A DNA stretch of 64,000 nt from positions 93,812 to 157,811 of the forward strand of contig NZ_BOPC01000022.1 of the NCBI RefSeq assembly GCF_016863555.1, in the 5' to 3' direction. Shown here piece by piece: positions 61,670 through 64,000 of this stretch (its first letter is position 1; every line of letters starts with the position of its first letter). A program made the position numbers and the translations under genes. The notes under the pieces are model-generated. The model made no database searches, was not told the DNA's origin, and was given only the letters and a program-made list of their open reading frames with translations. This DNA comes from Micromonospora qiuiae (GTDB lineage: Bacteria > Actinomycetota > Actinomycetes > Mycobacteriales > Micromonosporaceae).

Positions 61670-64000
61670 GAGCCCTCCTCGGTTCGGCTGCCACTGATCC
61701 AGGAGCCCATCAACTCGATCAGCTCGTCCAGGTCTACCGGCTTGGTGATGTAGTCGCTGGCCCCGGCCGCGATCGCCGACTCCCGGTCACCGGGCATCGC
61801 CTTGGCGGTCAGGAAGACGATGGGCAGTTCCGCGAAACGGTGGTTGCGCCGGATCTGCCGGGTCGTCTCGTACCCGTCCTGATCCGGCATCATGGCATCC
61901 ATCAGGACGATGTCCACCTCGGGGTGCTCGGCCAGCAGGCGTACCCCGTCGTTCCCGTTGTCCGCGTAGAGCACGGTCATGCCGTGCAGTTCCAGCGCGC
62001 TGGTCAGGGCGAAGACGTTACGCACGTCGTCATCGACGATCAGCACGGTGGCCCCGTCCAACTGGCGGGTCGTCGGCACCTCCGGCCGTTCCGGCATCAG
62101 CTCCACCGGCGGCATCAGCAGCGACGAGGGCAGACCGGCCCGCTGCGGCGAGGGTGGTGCCGGCGCTACCACCGCGTCCGGTGCCAGCACGTCGGGCAGG
62201 TAGAGAGTGAACGTCGAGCCCTGGCCGGGCGCCGAGCTGACGGTGATCGTACCGCCGATCAGCCGGGCCAGATCCCGGCTGATCGACAGGCCCAGCCCGG
62301 TGCCGCCGTAGCGGCGGCTGGTGGTGCCGTCAGCCTGCTGGAACGCCTCGAAGATCAGCGACAGCTTGTCGTCGTAGATGCCGATCCCGGTGTCGATCAC
62401 CGTGAACGCGATCACCTGCCGGGCGTTGGTCAGCGCCGGTACGTCGAAGACCGCGTGCTCCGGCGCCCGGGAGATGCGCAGCGTGACCGCACCGTTGTCG
62501 GTGAACTTGACCGCGTTCGACAGGAGGTTGCGCAGGACCTGCTGAAGGCGCTGGGCGTCGGTGACCACCGCAGGCGGCAGATCCTTGCTGATCCGCACCT
62601 GGAAGTCCAGGCCCTTCTCCTCGGCCTGCGGGGCGAACGCCTGCTCGACATAGCTGCGGATTTCCGTGAACCGGACCTCGGTCGGCTCCACATCCATCCG
62701 GCCCGCCTCGATCTTGGACAGGTCCAGGATGTCGTCGATCAGCGAGAGCAGGTCGGAGCCGGCGCTGTGGATCGTGCGGGCGAACTCGATCTGCTTCGGG
62801 GTCAGGTTGCGCTCCGAGTTCTCGGCGAGCAGCCGGGCCAGCAGCAGCAGCGAGTTCAGCGGCGTACGCAGCTCGTGGCTCATGTTCGCCAGGAACTCGG
62901 ACTTGTACGCCGAGGCTCGGGTGAGCTGCTGCGCCTTGTCCTCCAGGCCGAGCCGGGCCAGTTCGATCTCCCGGTTCTGGGTCTCGATGTTCGCCTTCTG
63001 CTCGGACAGCAGCTTGGCCTTGTCCTCCAGCTCGGCGTTGGTGCGCTGCAACTCCGCCGACTGCTCCTGCAACTCGTGCGCCAGTCGCTGGGACTGGGAG
63101 AGCAGTTCCTCGGTACGGCGGTTTGCCTGGATGGTGTTGACCGCGATGCCGATGGTGGCGACCAGCCGCTCCAGGAAGGCGAGGTGCAGCTCGGAGAAGG
63201 GGGTCACGCTGGCGAACTCGATCACGCCGAGCATTTCGCCCTCGAAGAGAACCGGCAGCACGACCAGGTCCTGCGGCGGGGTGTCGGCCAGTCCCGACCG
63301 CAGCGTGATCCGGCTGTCCGGCGCCGCGCCGAGCCGGATGGTGCGCCGGGAGAGCGCGCTCTGCCCGACCAGCCCCTCGCCCGGCCCGAAGGTCACATCG
63401 TGTCCGCGCGACACGTAGCCGTACGACGCGGTCAACCGCAGCCGCATCACTCCCTCGGAGTTGTCCGCCAGGAAGAACGCGCCGAGCTGCGCGTCGACCA
63501 GTGGCGTCACCTCCATCATGATCATCCGGCAGACCTCGCCGAGGTCGCGCTGGCCCTGGAGCAGACCGCCGATGCGGGCCAGGTTGGAGTCGAGCCAGCC
63601 CTGCTCGGCGTTCTTGTGGGTGGTCTCCCGGAGCGTGACGATCATCTGGTTGATGTTGTCCTTCAGGTCGGCGACCTCGCCCTGCGCCTCCACCGCGATC
63701 CGCTGGGTGAGGTCGCCCCGGGTCACCGACGTCGAGACCTGGGCGATCGCGCGCAGCTGGGTGGTCAGGGTGGAGGCGAGCTGGTTGACGTTCTCGGTGA
63801 GGTCCCGCCAGGTGCCGGAGACACCCTTGACCTGGGCCTGACCGCCCAGCTTGCCCTCGATGCCGACCTCGCGGGCCACCCGGGTCACCTCGTCGGCGAA
63901 GGACGAGAGCTGGTCCACCATCGTGTTGACGGTGTTCTTCAGCTCCAGGATCTCGCCCTGCGCGTCAACAGTGATCTTCTGCGACAGGTCGCCGTTCGCG
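61666..64000 (-). CDS. Hybrid sensor histidine kinase with tandem HAMP domains (cut by window edge)
   Basis: Open frame continues to the right edge, so the N terminus is missing; about 777 residues are visible. From the edge: at least two HAMP-like repeats ([14 protein letters not shown]..., [20 protein letters not shown]), a GAF domain ([20 protein letters not shown]), a coiled coil, HisKA with [18 protein letters not shown], an HATPase_c domain ([39 protein letters not shown]) and a C-terminal receiver ([15 protein letters not shown]). Cytoplasmic signal kinases with HAMP arrays of this kind are common in actinobacteria. Signal unknown. Confidence 0.9.
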   Translation of the reverse strand, partial: ANGDLSQKITVDAQGEILELKNTVNTMVDQLSSFADEVTRVAREVGIEGKLGGQAQVKGVSGTWRDLTENVNQLASTLTTQLRAIAQVSTSVTRGDLTQRIAVEAQGEVADLKDNINQMIVTLRETTHKNAEQGWLDSNLARIGGLLQGQRDLGEVCRMIMMEVTPLVDAQLGAFFLADNSEGVMRLRLTASYGYVSRGHDVTFGPGEGLVGQSALSRRTIRLGAAPDSRITLRSGLADTPPQDLVVLPVLFEGEMLGVIEFASVTPFSELHLAFLERLVATIGIAVNTIQANRRTEELLSQSQRLAHELQEQSAELQRTNAELEDKAKLLSEQKANIETQNREIELARLGLEDKAQQLTRASAYKSEFLANMSHELRTPLNSLLLLARLLAENSERNLTPKQIEFARTIHSAGSDLLSLIDDILDLSKIEAGRMDVEPTEVRFTEIRSYVEQAFAPQAEEKGLDFQVRISKDLPPAVVTDAQRLQQVLRNLLSNAVKFTDNGAVTLRISRAPEHAVFDVPALTNARQVIAFTVIDTGIGIYDDKLSLIFEAFQQADGTTSRRYGGTGLGLSISRDLARLIGGTITVSSAPGQGSTFTLYLPDVLAPDAVVAPAPPSPQRAGLPSSLLMPPVELMPERPEVPTTRQLDGATVLIVDDDVRNVFALTSALELHGMTVLYADNGNDGVRLLAEHPEVDIVLMDAMMPDQDGYETTRQIRRNHRFAELPIVFLTAKAMPGDRESAIAAGASDYITKPVDLDELIELMGSWISGSRTEEGS

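Overview
The window is high-GC actinobacterial chromosome, most likely from a Micromonospora or a close relative in the Micromonosporaceae. That is inferred from GC-rich codon use, many GTG starts and 4-5 bp start/stop overlaps, a bldC-type gene, XRE/DUF397 regulator pairs, a futalosine-type menaquinone route, and short dispersed repeats in nearly every larger intergenic gap. No rRNA, tRNA, CRISPR array or intact transposase was found.

Layout. 1-7069: complex I operon nuoA-G read leftwards, cut at the left edge inside nuoG. 7166-12484: menJ-like reductase, menG methyltransferase, a sortase-type surface protein and mqnC. 12582-14521: a lower-GC two-gene RloB/AAA-ATPase cassette, a candidate phage-defence unit. 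14745-15496: DUF397 protein and a divergent hypothetical gene. 15509-19313: phenylacetyl-CoA epoxidase operon paaABCDE. 19675-21593: two tandem secreted class A beta-lactamase-fold proteins. 21809-29486: mqnA, MFS exporter with ArsR-type regulator, HelD-type RNA polymerase motor, ABC transporter, VOC protein. 29570-32720: vitamin B12 importer btuFCD behind a cobalamin riboswitch. 32864-38862: secreted M14 carboxypeptidase, small membrane proteins, mqnE, secreted NlpC/P60 protein. 39000-40900: remnants that look like a decayed integrative element. 40823-46513: proline-rich membrane protein, DEAD-box helicase, glycolipid-binding-like protein, PLP enzyme, Lrp regulator, bldC. 46607-49693: UbiX/UbiA/UbiD-type late menaquinone genes. 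50210-54194: hydrolase, AhpD-like/MarR divergent pair with a clear operator, XRE/DUF397 pair, small Cys-rich protein. 54283-60618: hemL, phosphatase and System II cytochrome c maturation operon (resA, ccdA, resB, ccsB). 60759-64000: STAS protein, response regulator and a hybrid histidine kinase running off the right edge.

The respiratory genes fit together. Complex I passes electrons to menaquinone. Menaquinone synthesis by the futalosine route (mqnA, mqnC, mqnE, then UbiX/UbiA/UbiD-like steps, menG, and menJ-type saturation) is spread over at least six loci here. The hemL-ccs operon supplies heme and covalent cytochrome c assembly.

The most unusual signal is four families of short repeats (called A, B, C and D here), 13 copies in all. 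Most lie at gene ends or between genes, but several have become part of coding sequence: family B is in frame inside ccdA and introduces two adjacent TTA codons; family A makes part of the UbiA-like N terminus; family B appears to supply the ribosome binding site and start of btuC; family D encodes the tail of a hypothetical protein; family C supplies the paaB stop codon. This resembles in principle the Rickettsia palindromic elements, but the families should be checked genome-wide before any novelty claim.
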